From: an uncultured Muribaculaceae bacterium
GTDB taxonomy: Bacteria; Bacteroidota; Bacteroidia; Bacteroidales; Muribaculaceae
DNA: 33,761 bases
Reading direction: 5' to 3'
Assembly (NCBI GenBank): GCA_910578075.1
Contig: CAJTPK010000032.1
Location: 1-33,761 of the forward strand
Numbering within the stretch: the stretch's first letter is position 1; each line of letters starts with the position of its first letter. The notes under the pieces were generated by a model, which saw only the letters and a list, made by a program, of their open reading frames with translations, had not been told where the DNA came from and did no database searches. Shown piece after piece: positions 1-8,098 of the stretch. The translations under genes and the position numbers were made by a program.

Positions 1-92
1 AGAAACTCGCCGAGATGTTCATCAACAACTTCAAGAAGTTCGAGACCAACGAGGCTGGTAAGGCTCTCGTGGCTGCAGGTCCCCACATCTAA
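1..92 (+). CDS. pckA: Phosphoenolpyruvate carboxykinase (ATP), C-terminal fragment
   Basis: This is the last 29 or so codons of a gene that begins outside the window. The readable tail contains EMFINNFKKFE and ends in EAGKALVAAGPHI followed by TAA. It resembles the C-terminus of ATP-dependent PEP carboxykinase in Bacteroidales, which converts oxaloacetate and ATP to PEP, CO2 and ADP; in gut Bacteroidetes it runs mainly in the CO2-fixing direction towards succinate. The assignment rests only on this short tail. A clear intrinsic terminator follows 30 bp later, so the gene ends its own transcription unit. Confidence 0.6.
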   Translation, partial: KLAEMFINNFKKFETNEAGKALVAAGPHI

Positions 93-121
93 TCAGAGGA
101 TTAAAAACCTTATATTTCAAA

Positions 122-153
122 AGAGGCATCCGAACCGGATGTCTCTTTTTTTC
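122..153 (+). terminator. Intrinsic terminator after the pckA-like gene
   Basis: An 11-bp stem (122-132 with 136-146, one G-T pair) closes on a three-base loop and runs into a T tract at 146-152. It is correctly placed to end transcription of the upstream gene and insulate the efflux operon. Confidence 0.85.
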
Positions 154-165
154 GTTAGATAGGTA

Positions 166-182
166 AGCCTCATAAAGAGGCT
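166..182 (+). other. Short hairpin just upstream of the first efflux gene
   Basis: AGCCTC (166-171) and GAGGCT (177-182) form a perfect 6-bp stem around ATAAA, ending 12 bases before the ATG at 195. No TAnnTTTG promoter is evident between the terminator and this ATG. The hairpin may affect translation or may be chance. Confidence 0.3.
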
Positions 183-194
183 AAGGTTACGAAT

Positions 195-1616
195 ATGGCA
201 TTGCTTTGGAAAACACACATCCCTGCAGCGGTGACTTTTACCGTCATCGCATGCTCATTCTCTCCTGTTCTGGCAGGGGAAAATCAGCAGCTGCTCCGCG
301 ATTCTATCCCTGCGACATGGACATATGAATCGAAGCAGACAACCACACTCCCGTCTGACGACCGTTGGTGGGAGGGTTTCGACGATCCCGTGCTGACTTC
401 GCTGATAAGACGTGGCGAAGAGAATTCTTTCAATCTCTCGATGGCGGCACACCGCATAGAGATGGCCCGTCAGAACTGGGAGCTGGCAAAAGCTGCATAT
501 TATCCCAACTTAGGCATTTCGGCAGGATGGACAAAGGAACTGCAGTCGGGAATGACAGGCAGGGAAGCAATGAAAGCCATGGGAGCGGATTATTTCTCTT
601 TGGGTCTTAATTTCTCCTGGGAGATAGATGTGTTCGGACGTGTGCGTGAGCAGTCGAAAGAGGGCAAAGCCAATTATAACGCATCCAAGGCTGAGTATTC
701 CGCCGCCATGATCTCCCTTTGCTCCAACATAGCCACCGCCTATTTCAATTATCGGCTGGCTCAGGGGCGCGTTGATGTTGCCAAACGCCAGATAACATCC
801 CAAGAACGCATCAGTAAGATAACCCAGGCTCGCTATGAGACCGGACTCGCATCGAAACTTGATGTGTCGCAATCCCTGACCGTATTATACTCCACACAGG
901 CAACGCTTCCCGCGCTCAACAACATGCAGACCGCCGCACTCAACAGTATCGCGCTGCTTATCGGATGCTATCCCGATGACATCCGTAGCGAGCTTGCAGG
1001 CGAACGAGAGCTGCCCAACGCTTTCCGCATGGTGAAGATCGGGGTGCCGGCGGATATGATACGACGCCGACCGGATATCCTTGAAGCCGAGCAACAACTC
1101 GCCGTATATGCAGCCCAGGCGGGAATAGCGAAAAAAGATTTCCTCCCCACCCTGTCGCTGACCGGATCTGTAGGCACCTCAGCCCATAAAATCAACGACC
1201 TCTTCTCTAAAGAAAGCTTCACATATTCCATCGCCCCGCAATTGTCGTGGACAATTTTCGAGGGGATGGCACGCAACAGGAGGCTGGCAGCGGCTAAGGA
1301 GCAGATGCTTGCAGGCATTGACAACTATAACCTTGCTGTCATGAATGCCGTGATCGAGACAGAAAACGCGCTCTCCGCCTACGACACCTCACTGCAGCAG
1401 ATTGCCCTTTTCCGCAAGGTGCTGAATGAAAGCCGCGAATCCTTCACACTGGCTGTAGACCGCTATAAACGAGGTCTGTCAGCGTTCACGGATGTCATGA
1501 GCGCACAGATCAACATGCTGGAATATGAGAACACACTTCTGGAAACACGAGCCTCGGCACTATCTTCGCTCGTGAAAGTATACGCAGCCGTGGCAGGAAG
1601 TCCAATAGAAGAATAA
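195..1616 (+). CDS. RND efflux outer-membrane channel (TolC/OprM-like, NodT family)
   Basis: This 473-residue protein is the outer-membrane exit duct of a tripartite RND efflux pump. It trimerises into a beta-barrel with a long periplasmic alpha-helical tunnel that docks on the adaptor encoded next. The N-terminus is an export signal. V17-I18-A19-C20 fits a lipobox, so it may be a lipoprotein like other OprM relatives, although VLA at 25-27 could also be a type I cleavage site. The two duplicated OEP halves are visible; the family signature ADMIRRRPDILEAEQQL lies near residues 285-301. It is first in the operon, 34 bp before the adaptor. The ATG at 195 is chosen because it gives an intact signal sequence; Shine-Dalgarno signals are generally weak in Bacteroidetes. 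Substrates cannot be inferred. Confidence 0.9.
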   Translation: MALLWKTHIPAAVTFTVIACSFSPVLAGENQQLLRDSIPATWTYESKQTTTLPSDDRWWEGFDDPVLTSLIRRGEENSFNLSMAAHRIEMARQNWELAKAAYYPNLGISAGWTKELQSGMTGREAMKAMGADYFSLGLNFSWEIDVFGRVREQSKEGKANYNASKAEYSAAMISLCSNIATAYFNYRLAQGRVDVAKRQITSQERISKITQARYETGLASKLDVSQSLTVLYSTQATLPALNNMQTAALNSIALLIGCYPDDIRSELAGERELPNAFRMVKIGVPADMIRRRPDILEAEQQLAVYAAQAGIAKKDFLPTLSLTGSVGTSAHKINDLFSKESFTYSIAPQLSWTIFEGMARNRRLAAAKEQMLAGIDNYNLAVMNAVIETENALSAYDTSLQQIALFRKVLNESRESFTLAVDRYKRGLSAFTDVMSAQINMLEYENTLLETRASALSSLVKVYAAVAGSPIEE

Positions 1617-1650
1617 AAGAAGTCCCAATCAAGAATAAAAATAGGATGCT

Positions 1651-2757
1651 ATGAGATACATTTACATTTTCGGCATAGCTGCCATGATGCTTGCCGGATG
1701 CCATAAGAAGGAGCGGAAAGCGGAGATAATTCCGGAGGTTGACGTCACATACCCGATAGTTGACTCAGTCACGCTGCATAAGACCTACCCTGGATATATC
1801 CGCGCCATGAACAGCGCGGATATTGTGGCGAGGGTCAGCGGACAGCTCCTTACCCAGAACTACAAAGAGGGCGACTACGTGAGCAAAGGCCAGGTCCTTT
1901 TCACCATAGAATCGACAAAATACCGCGATGCTGTGGAGCAGGCGCAGGCTGCCTTACATACCGCCGAGAGTCAGTATGATTACGCATCCCGCCAATACGA
2001 GGCCATGAAAAAGGCTTTGCAGGCCGATGCGGTGTCGCAGATGGAGGTGATACAGGCGGAAAGCTCCATGAACACTGCCAAGGCATCCATACGCAATGCA
2101 CGCGCAGCCTTGTCGACAGCGCAACAGAACCTCGGATATTGCACCGTCCGCGCCACCCGTCCGGGACGAATATCGATCGCTGAATATTCCACAGGTAATT
2201 ATCTCAACGGGGAAGTTTCGCCGGTGAAACTTGCCACCATCTATGATGACGCACGGGTGAAAGCTGTGTTCGATATAGAGGATTCCCAATATGAGATGAT
2301 GATGGGTAACAATTCTGTGACTGAAAACAAGCTTCTCAAAGCCATCCCTCTTAACTTCTCACAGAAGCTTCCACATTCCTACACGGCAGACCTCTATTAT
2401 ACATCCCCGAATATAGAGACCTCCACCGGCACATTATCTCTCGAGGGACACCTTGACAATCCTTATAAGGAATTGAAAGACGGTATGTTTGTATCCGTGG
2501 ACCTTCCGTATGGCACTGAGCCGGAGGCAATACTTATCCGCGACGCTTCGATAGGCACCGACCAGCTCGGCAAATATGTGTATGTGGTAAACGACTCCAA
2601 CAAGGTGGTATACACACCGGTTGAGACGGGCGAGATATACCGCGACTCGCTGCGCATTGTGACAAAAGGGTTGACACCAAAGCAACGTTATGTGACAAAG
2701 GCTCTGCTTACTGTCCGCAACGGAGAGGAAGTGAAACCAAGAATCATTAAAAACTAA
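1651..2757 (+). CDS. RND efflux periplasmic adaptor (membrane fusion protein, AcrA/MexA-like)
   Basis: This 368-residue periplasmic lipoprotein links the inner-membrane RND pump to the outer-membrane channel. The lipobox L14-A15-G16-C17 is unambiguous and the mature protein starts Cys-His-Lys-Lys. In order come a first beta-barrel/lipoyl half (VSGQLLTQNYKEGDYVSKGQ, near 66-85), an alanine- and glutamine-rich helical hairpin (about 95-160, EQAQAALHTAESQYDYASRQ), a second lipoyl half with the family motif LGYCTVRATRPGRIS, then beta-barrel and membrane-proximal domains. The length is normal. The stop is separated from the pump start by only 4 bp, implying translational coupling. It should work with both neighbours; the substrate is unknown. 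Confidence 0.93.
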   Translation: MRYIYIFGIAAMMLAGCHKKERKAEIIPEVDVTYPIVDSVTLHKTYPGYIRAMNSADIVARVSGQLLTQNYKEGDYVSKGQVLFTIESTKYRDAVEQAQAALHTAESQYDYASRQYEAMKKALQADAVSQMEVIQAESSMNTAKASIRNARAALSTAQQNLGYCTVRATRPGRISIAEYSTGNYLNGEVSPVKLATIYDDARVKAVFDIEDSQYEMMMGNNSVTENKLLKAIPLNFSQKLPHSYTADLYYTSPNIETSTGTLSLEGHLDNPYKELKDGMFVSVDLPYGTEPEAILIRDASIGTDQLGKYVYVVNDSNKVVYTPVETGEIYRDSLRIVTKGLTPKQRYVTKALLTVRNGEEVKPRIIKN

Positions 2758-2761
2758 GGCC

Positions 2762-5700
2762 ATGTTCTCGGATTTCTTCATAAAACGACCGATTTTCGCC
2801 ACTGTCATAGCTGTGCTGATGGTGCTTGCGGGAATCATGACGATGCGCACCCTCCCGGTGTCGCAATATCCCGACATCACACCTCCTACCGTGATGGTCA
2901 ACGCGTCATACCCGGGTGCCAACGCCACAACCGTGGCTAAAGCAATCGGCGTCCCTATCGAGCAGCAGATCAACGGTGTCGAGGGGATGCTGTATATGAG
3001 CTCGTCTTCCGGCGATGATGGCAGTTATTCACTCACCGTCACTTTCGAGAACGGCACAGATGTGGACCAGGCGGCGATCGATGTCCAGAACCGCGTCACA
3101 ATGGCACAGGGTCAGCTTCCGAATGCCGTTGTGGAGCAAGGCATAAACGTAATGAAGGAATCGAGCAACCAAGTGCTTTTCTGCACGCTGGAAAGCAAAG
3201 ATCCTAAGCGTTATGACGCTTTATATCTCACCAATTATGCACAGCTGAATATCGTCGATCCCCTTTCGAGAGTGGAAGGTGTCGGAGGTGTGGAGGCTTT
3301 CGGCTCGGGAAAATACAGTATGCGAGTATGGCTCGACCCGGCGAAGATGCGCATGCGCGGACTCACTCCATCGGATGTGGAGGGAGCGATACGCGCGCAG
3401 AACATAGAGGTTTCCGCTGGATCAGTGGGAGCCGCCCCGACCGGAAATTCTGAGGATTTCAAATATACTATCGTGGTTGACGGACAACTGTCGGATGTAT
3501 CGGAATTCGAGAACATCGTTATCCGCACCGATAACACCGGCATACTCCGTCTCAAAGATGTTGCCCGCGTTGAGTTAGGCAGTTCGTCATATTCAGGAGT
3601 GGCGAAGGTCAACGGTCAACAGACCGCTCTCATCGGTATACGCCAGCTGCCGGGAGCAAATGCCCTCGATGTGGCGAAAGGTTCCATCAAGGAGCTCGAC
3701 CGGCTCAGCAAGTATTTCCCCGACGGCGTGTATTACCGCGTGGTGATGAACTCTACCGATTATGTAAGCAAATCCATCGATGAGGTGCTTGTAACTTTCG
3801 TGGAGACATCTCTGATTGTGATGATCGTGATCCTTATTTTCCTTCAGAACTGGAGGGCTGTGATCATTCCTATGCTCACCATCCCGGTCTCGCTGATCGC
3901 GACATTCGCTGTGATGAAGATAATGGGATTCTCCATAAACACGCTGACTCTGTTCGGTCTTGTGCTCGCCATCGCCATTGTGGTGGATGACGCCATAGTG
4001 GTGGTTGAGGATTGCTCACGCCTTGTCGACAAGGGGGACCTCAACAGAGTGCAGGCTGCCGAAAAGGCGATGAAGGAACTGACCGGACCCGTGATAGGCG
4101 AAGTGCTTGTGTTGCTCTCGGTGTTTGTTCCCACAGCATTTGTAAGCGGAATCACAGGCTCGTTATATAAGCAATTCGCGCTTACCATCGCTGTCTCTAC
4201 GGCTTTCTCAGGATTCAACGCCCTTACGCTCACTCCGGCTTTGTGCGCTCTTTTCCTCAAACCGCGCAAGGAGACCAAATTTTTCCTTTTCAAATGGTTC
4301 AATGCCGGTTGGTCAAAAGTTGAGAACCTTTACACCCGATCCATCGGCAAGATGCTCAAACACGCCAAGCTGTCGCTGCTGGCATATCTCGCCATAGCCG
4401 CCCTCGCGTTCTGGGGCTTCTTCTCGTGGCCTACAAGCTATATCCCTCAGGAGGATATGGGATATTTCGTAACGTCGATACAGCTCCCTTCCGGAGCCTC
4501 GTTGGAACGCACTGAGAAGGTGGTCGATGACCTGTCGGCGCGTATTCTGAAGGAAGTGCCCCAGGTGAAGGATGTGATGAGTGTTGCGGGAATGTCGTTC
4601 ATGGGTGGCGACGGATCAAACTGCGGTTCATTCTTTGTCATGCTTAAACCCTGGAAAGACCGCAAAGGGAAAGAGAATTCCATAAATTCAGTTATCGCTC
4701 ATGTCAACGAGATCACATCTCAATGTCAGGAGGCAGTGATATTCTCGCTCAACCCACCTGCAATCCCAGGACTCGGTATGTCTTCCGGTCTGGAGATGCA
4801 GCTCCTCGACATCTCCAATCTTGGTACCGGTGAGCTTACCAAGGCTCTCAGGGAAGTTCAGGAAGCAGCTGAGAAGGACCCACGAATCGCCTCTGTCACA
4901 TCAACATTCCAGGGCGAGGTGCCTCAATACAAATTGGTGTTCAACCGCGACCGTGCCTTGATGCAGGGAGTCGGGCTTGACGCTATCTACCAGACCCTCT
5001 CGGCATATATGGGAGACTCGTATGTAAACGATTTCTTCGATTTCGGGCGTAGCTACCAGGTGACAGTCAAGGGAGACCCTGCATCGCGTGGTGACATTCA
5101 AGATGTAAGACGTCTCAGCGTACGCAATTCGGAGGGGAAGATGGTGCCGTTCTCCACATTCACCGATATTGAACCGACGATGGGTGTGTCGAGTGTCAAC
5201 CGCTACAACATGTATGTCACCGCAGGACTCACCGCCACGCCCGCCAAAGGGGTAAGCACATCCGAGGGTATAAAGGCGATGGAGGAGATTGTGGGCGATA
5301 CGCTTGGGAAAAATTATAGCTATGCATGGACCGGACAGGCATATCAGGAGACACAATCAGGTGTGACCATCTCATTCGTGTTCATCTTCGCTATAATAAT
5401 GACAATACTTGTGCTTTCCGCCCAATACGAAAGCTGGACAGACCCGATAGCCGTTGTGCTCAGTATGCCGGTGGCAATATTAGGCACGATTCTCGGATGC
5501 ATGTTCATGAACCAGAGCATCAGCATCTATACCCAGATAGGACTCATCCTGTTGTTAGGAATGTCGGCCAAGAATGCCATCCTGATTGTGGAATATGCCA
5601 TGGATTACCGCAAGGCCGGCCAGCCGATACTCAAGGCTGCGCAGGAGGCGGGACAGGTGCGTTTCCGCCCGATCATGATGACCGCACTTGCGTTTGTATT

Positions 5701-5929
5701 CGGAGTGATGCCCATGATGTTCGCCACAGGGCCGGGAGCCAACAGTCGTATAGAATTAGGTACGGCGGTAGTATTCGGCATGGCCATGAATGCCTTTATC
5801 GGCACACTGTTCGTGCCCAATTTCTGGGTACTGATGCAGACCATCCAGGAGAAATATCTCTCCAAGATCATCAAGCCGCCGAAGAATCCGCTTCGTCCCG
5901 GCAACGACACCCCCTCCACCCAAGTCTGA
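2762..5929 (+). CDS. RND multidrug efflux pump, inner-membrane subunit (HAE1, AcrB/MexB-like)
   Basis: This 1055-residue proton-driven exporter captures hydrophobic substrates from the periplasm and inner membrane and passes them to the adaptor/channel complex. It has the normal HAE1 layout: N-terminal membrane helix, the porter-domain segment LPVSQYPDITPPTVMVNASY, and two six-helix bundles separated by large periplasmic loops. The proton-relay residues are intact: the Asp pair D409-D410 in helix 4 (IVVDDAIVVVE), K937 in helix 10 (SAKNAILIVEYA), and the RFRPIMMT segment in helix 11 with the relay Arg and Thr. It is the last gene of the first efflux operon. The pump is predicted to be functional; its drug, bile-acid or other specificity cannot be read from sequence. 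Confidence 0.95.
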   Translation: MFSDFFIKRPIFATVIAVLMVLAGIMTMRTLPVSQYPDITPPTVMVNASYPGANATTVAKAIGVPIEQQINGVEGMLYMSSSSGDDGSYSLTVTFENGTDVDQAAIDVQNRVTMAQGQLPNAVVEQGINVMKESSNQVLFCTLESKDPKRYDALYLTNYAQLNIVDPLSRVEGVGGVEAFGSGKYSMRVWLDPAKMRMRGLTPSDVEGAIRAQNIEVSAGSVGAAPTGNSEDFKYTIVVDGQLSDVSEFENIVIRTDNTGILRLKDVARVELGSSSYSGVAKVNGQQTALIGIRQLPGANALDVAKGSIKELDRLSKYFPDGVYYRVVMNSTDYVSKSIDEVLVTFVETSLIVMIVILIFLQNWRAVIIPMLTIPVSLIATFAVMKIMGFSINTLTLFGLVLAIAIVVDDAIVVVEDCSRLVDKGDLNRVQAAEKAMKELTGPVIGEVLVLLSVFVPTAFVSGITGSLYKQFALTIAVSTAFSGFNALTLTPALCALFLKPRKETKFFLFKWFNAGWSKVENLYTRSIGKMLKHAKLSLLAYLAIAALAFWGFFSWPTSYIPQEDMGYFVTSIQLPSGASLERTEKVVDDLSARILKEVPQVKDVMSVAGMSFMGGDGSNCGSFFVMLKPWKDRKGKENSINSVIAHVNEITSQCQEAVIFSLNPPAIPGLGMSSGLEMQLLDISNLGTGELTKALREVQEAAEKDPRIASVTSTFQGEVPQYKLVFNRDRALMQGVGLDAIYQTLSAYMGDSYVNDFFDFGRSYQVTVKGDPASRGDIQDVRRLSVRNSEGKMVPFSTFTDIEPTMGVSSVNRYNMYVTAGLTATPAKGVSTSEGIKAMEEIVGDTLGKNYSYAWTGQAYQETQSGVTISFVFIFAIIMTILVLSAQYESWTDPIAVVLSMPVAILGTILGCMFMNQSISIYTQIGLILLLGMSAKNAILIVEYAMDYRKAGQPILKAAQEAGQVRFRPIMMTALAFVFGVMPMMFATGPGANSRIELGTAVVFGMAMNAFIGTLFVPNFWVLMQTIQEKYLSKIIKPPKNPLRPGNDTPSTQV

Positions 5930-5952
5930 ATCATCGACGAGCAAAGATTTCA

Positions 5953-5974
5953 AATGCAATATCCTTATTGCATT
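5953..5974 (+). terminator. Possible weak terminator hairpin after the first RND operon
   Basis: A perfect 9-bp inverted repeat (5953-5961 with 5966-5974) with loop TCCT sits 23 bp after the pump stop codon. No T tract follows, so it is either a weak or factor-assisted terminator or an mRNA-stabilising end. Confidence 0.4.
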
Positions 5975-5981
5975 CTGTATC

Positions 5982-6025
5982 GTACTCTGTAGATACTCTG
6001 TAGGTACTCTGTATGGTATTCTGTT
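5982..6025. repeat. Short tandem repeat, unit about 11-12 bp
   Basis: Three near-exact units based on TACTCTGTAGR follow one another, then a fourth degenerate unit (TATTCTG). The array joins the end of the efflux operon to the large repeat block. No function is evident. Confidence 0.7.
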
Positions 6026-6037
6026 CGAAGTCTCTGC

Positions 6038-6853
6038 TTGTCGGGACGCAACCTCGAAGAGGTGGAATAATTGTAACCCCACATTGAGCAGGGCAAGGAA
6101 CGCAGCCCCGCGAAGGTGTGGGGTTTAACTAAACCGCGGCAAACGGCTTCGAAGAAGTCGATTAATAATTCCTGCGTCCGACAGATTTGGAACATTTATC
6201 ATTCCGAACGCTGAACTCCGTTTCACTTTATGAACGCGGAACTCTCGCGGAACCCTGCTGTCAAGATCCTGGCATATGAACCGGGCGGGTTAAGAACGCC
6301 TCCGGCTTTCTTAACGGCGCTGAACGCAGGCGGAACGAGCCGGCAGATGTCAGTCAATTGAAAGCAGGGATAAACTCAGATGCCTGTCGTTCCGCCTGCG
6401 TTCAGCATCACAAATCAGGACTTCAGTTCTGATTTGTCCGCTCTGTTTATTCCAGATACTCCGCCCCGTTTATTCCGGATACTTTGCCTAAATATCATAG
6501 TTCCGCGTGAGTTCCGCGTTTATAAAGTGAAACGAATGGTCTGCGTTCCAATTATTAAGGTTCAAAATTTACCGGACAACTCATTGAAATTCAGATCTTG
6601 GCATGCCCTATTACGGTCAAATATCACGCAAAGACGCGGAGCCGCAAAGCTTGAGGTTGCAAGTCCGGTAATAAAGAACACGGAGAATCGCGTAGCGATT
6701 TTGGCAAAGGCGCTGAGCTGCTGCGTCGACTCTGTGTCTCTGCAGGAGTGGCAACGACCTCCGCGCCGAATTGACTGGCATAAATCCTTTGTGGCTCCGC
6801 GGCTCTGCGTGATCAATATTTTACTGGATGTCAATAATATTAAACACGCTTAG
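6038..6853. repeat. Complex palindromic intergenic repeat, copy A
   Basis: This is the first and longest local copy of a dispersed repeat. From left to right it holds three hairpins (6046-6160), a 230-bp core (6174-6403) that by eye is identical to 8269-8498 in copy B, and long inverted repeats inside and around that core: 6319-6338 with 6387-6406 (20 bp, perfect) and 6219-6253 with 6500-6534 (35 bp, two mismatches). A right part starts with an ACGCAAAGACGCGGAG-type sequence and runs to about 6853. Relative to copy B it carries 111 extra bases (about 6404-6514) between two GTTC tetranucleotides; this extra piece contains its own hairpin (6410-6422 with 6425-6437). No transposase or believable protein is encoded. 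Confidence 0.85.
6075..6125. other. Two-part hairpin with conserved loop, copy A
   Basis: The outer stem AACCCCACA (6075-6083) pairs with TGTGGGGTT (6117-6125). The inner stem GCAGGGC (6088-6094) pairs with GCCCCGC (6105-6111) around the loop AAGGAACGCA. Copy B has the same structure with different stem bases and nearly the same loop. It is flanked by CCTCGAAGAGG and by CGGCTTCGAAGAAGTCG, each a small hairpin. Confidence 0.7.
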
Positions 6854-6908
6854 AATCAGCATATAATTCCACAATGCCATAGCAAATTTGTCGAGGCGAA
6901 ACCTCGAA
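6854..6908. repeat. 55-bp direct repeat, left copy
   Basis: This segment (beginning AATCAGCATATAATTC) matches 8099-8153 with two mismatches. At 8099 it forms the left end of repeat copy B; here it is a truncated start of a further copy, broken off at 6909 where the gene-bearing segment begins. The two direct repeats bracket 1190 bp holding a single gene. Confidence 0.8.
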
Positions 6909-6914
6909 CTCGTA

Positions 6915-7895
6915 TCAGTTTGATCGACGCGCAACTTTAAGACTGTTTCTATTATTGTTTTTATCTATAAATATCACAACATAGACTCCACTGTTTATTT
7001 CATTTAAATCCACGGACGTCACCTCTTTCTCTTCTTTCACCAATGTTCCTTGAAGAGTATATACAGAAGCTTTCTCAACAACATCAGGGAAAGTAACAAC
7101 ATTATTGGAATAAGTTACGTTAATAGCCTTGTAACTCTCCATAATACCGGAACCTCCACCTGGACGGGTAGAACCCGATTCCGAAGATGGTCCCGAATAT
7201 ACGACCTCACCGTATGGTCCTAATTCAATGGTGTAAGCAGACCTTCCATACTCGTTTTTCGCGATAAAATCAATCCAAGCATTATATGGTGCGGTAATAT
7301 TCTCTGCAATTCCATAAGCTGTTCCCGTCTCATTTAGAACGACAGTTCGAAGTGCAGAACCATATTCTTCCTCAACACTGACTTGTATTTTATTTGCACC
7401 TAAATATTTAACAACATAATGAGCATCATATGAAGGCACCGGCGCATGACTTATTATTTTCTCTATTGTTGCAGTCTCTATTAATGGCTTAAGCTCAACA
7501 CATATTTTCAAAGAGGATGATTCTACCAATCTGCCATTAATCATACACGAAAAGTTAAGTTCACATTCAATATCCCCTTCGGAACTTATCTTATATGTAT
7601 CAATATTATCTATTGATTGCAAAATACACGAGTGGTTATCATCCGGCAATACAATCGTTTTGACACTTCCATCAATCAGGGGCATTGACAATCGCCACAC
7701 AGGATCAGTCATATCAGCTCCATTAATATCAACATAAAACCTATTATCCTTATATGCTGAAACACAATGATTATCCGACATATCTTCTGAAAGGATATTA
7801 ACAACATCTTCATTTGCATGAGCTGCAACTGACGCTATCAACATAGTGAAAATAGGCAAGAATTTACAAGATCTTAATCGGTTTATATCAATCAT
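6915..7895 (-). CDS. Secreted protein with C-terminal T9SS-like sorting domain
   Basis: This 326-residue exported protein has no recognised catalytic domain. Residues 1-27 form a signal peptide ending Ala-His-Ala. The middle is beta-rich, with immunoglobulin-like spacing (VVKYLGANKIQVSVEEEYGS), and a glycine/serine/proline linker (SSESGSTRPGGGSG) precedes the last ~75 residues. That tail (VYTLQGTLVKEEKEV, then LNEINSGVYVVIFI and a basic end) has the form of the type A C-terminal sorting domain of the type IX secretion system, suggesting outer-membrane passage and surface attachment or release. It is AT-richer than the flanking efflux genes, stands alone on the minus strand inside a repeat block, and lies between 55-bp direct repeats. 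The start fits the promoter 69 bp upstream. Specific function is unknown. Confidence 0.75.
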   Translation of the reverse strand: MIDINRLRSCKFLPIFTMLIASVAAHANEDVVNILSEDMSDNHCVSAYKDNRFYVDINGADMTDPVWRLSMPLIDGSVKTIVLPDDNHSCILQSIDNIDTYKISSEGDIECELNFSCMINGRLVESSSLKICVELKPLIETATIEKIISHAPVPSYDAHYVVKYLGANKIQVSVEEEYGSALRTVVLNETGTAYGIAENITAPYNAWIDFIAKNEYGRSAYTIELGPYGEVVYSGPSSESGSTRPGGGSGIMESYKAINVTYSNNVVTFPDVVEKASVYTLQGTLVKEEKEVTSVDLNEINSGVYVVIFIDKNNNRNSLKVARRSN

Positions 7896-7963
7896 ACATG
7901 CATATTTAAGTTAGATAATATTATGGTAAAAATGACTGTCTCGAATATTCATCATTTATATCA

Positions 7964-7995
7964 CAAAGCTACACTATTTTTTCGTAAGTTGCAAG
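7964..7995 (-). promoter_or_regulatory. Bacteroidetes-type promoter for the secreted-protein gene
   Basis: Read on the minus strand, TAGCTTTG (7971-7964) fits the -7 box TAnnTTTG. CTTG (7995-7992), one base off TTTG, lies exactly 20 bp upstream. The leader to the ATG would be about 60 nt. Confidence 0.55.
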
Positions 7996-8098
7996 TAATC
8001 ACTTTGATTTATTTGAGAGAATTAAAACTCCTCAATGGATCAGCCGTTAAGTACTTATTGAATTTTTAGCATATATCCGAGACATCTTATATTAAATT

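Noticed and set aside
5326..6003. 225-codon open frame overlapping the end of the first pump gene
   Set aside because: It lies in a shifted frame of a well-conserved RND pump gene and its translation (His/Arg/Asp rich, no domain) looks like an out-of-frame shadow.
6219..6534. Invertible promoter (phase-variable switch) between inverted repeats
   Set aside because: Inverted repeats are present, but no promoter consensus pointing at a nearby gene was found between them and no invertase or recombinase gene lies in the window.
6620..6720. Possible CRISPR-like array (CGCAAAG and CGCGGAG short motifs)
   Set aside because: The motifs are short, irregularly spaced and repeated as part of a larger dispersed unit; there are no regular spacers and no cas genes.
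6380..6853. 157-codon open frame inside repeat copy A
   Set aside because: It reads through the inverted repeats and the CGCAAAGACGCGGAG region, has no export signal or recognisable domain, and copy B does not keep the frame because of the 111-bp difference. It is a by-product of repeat DNA.
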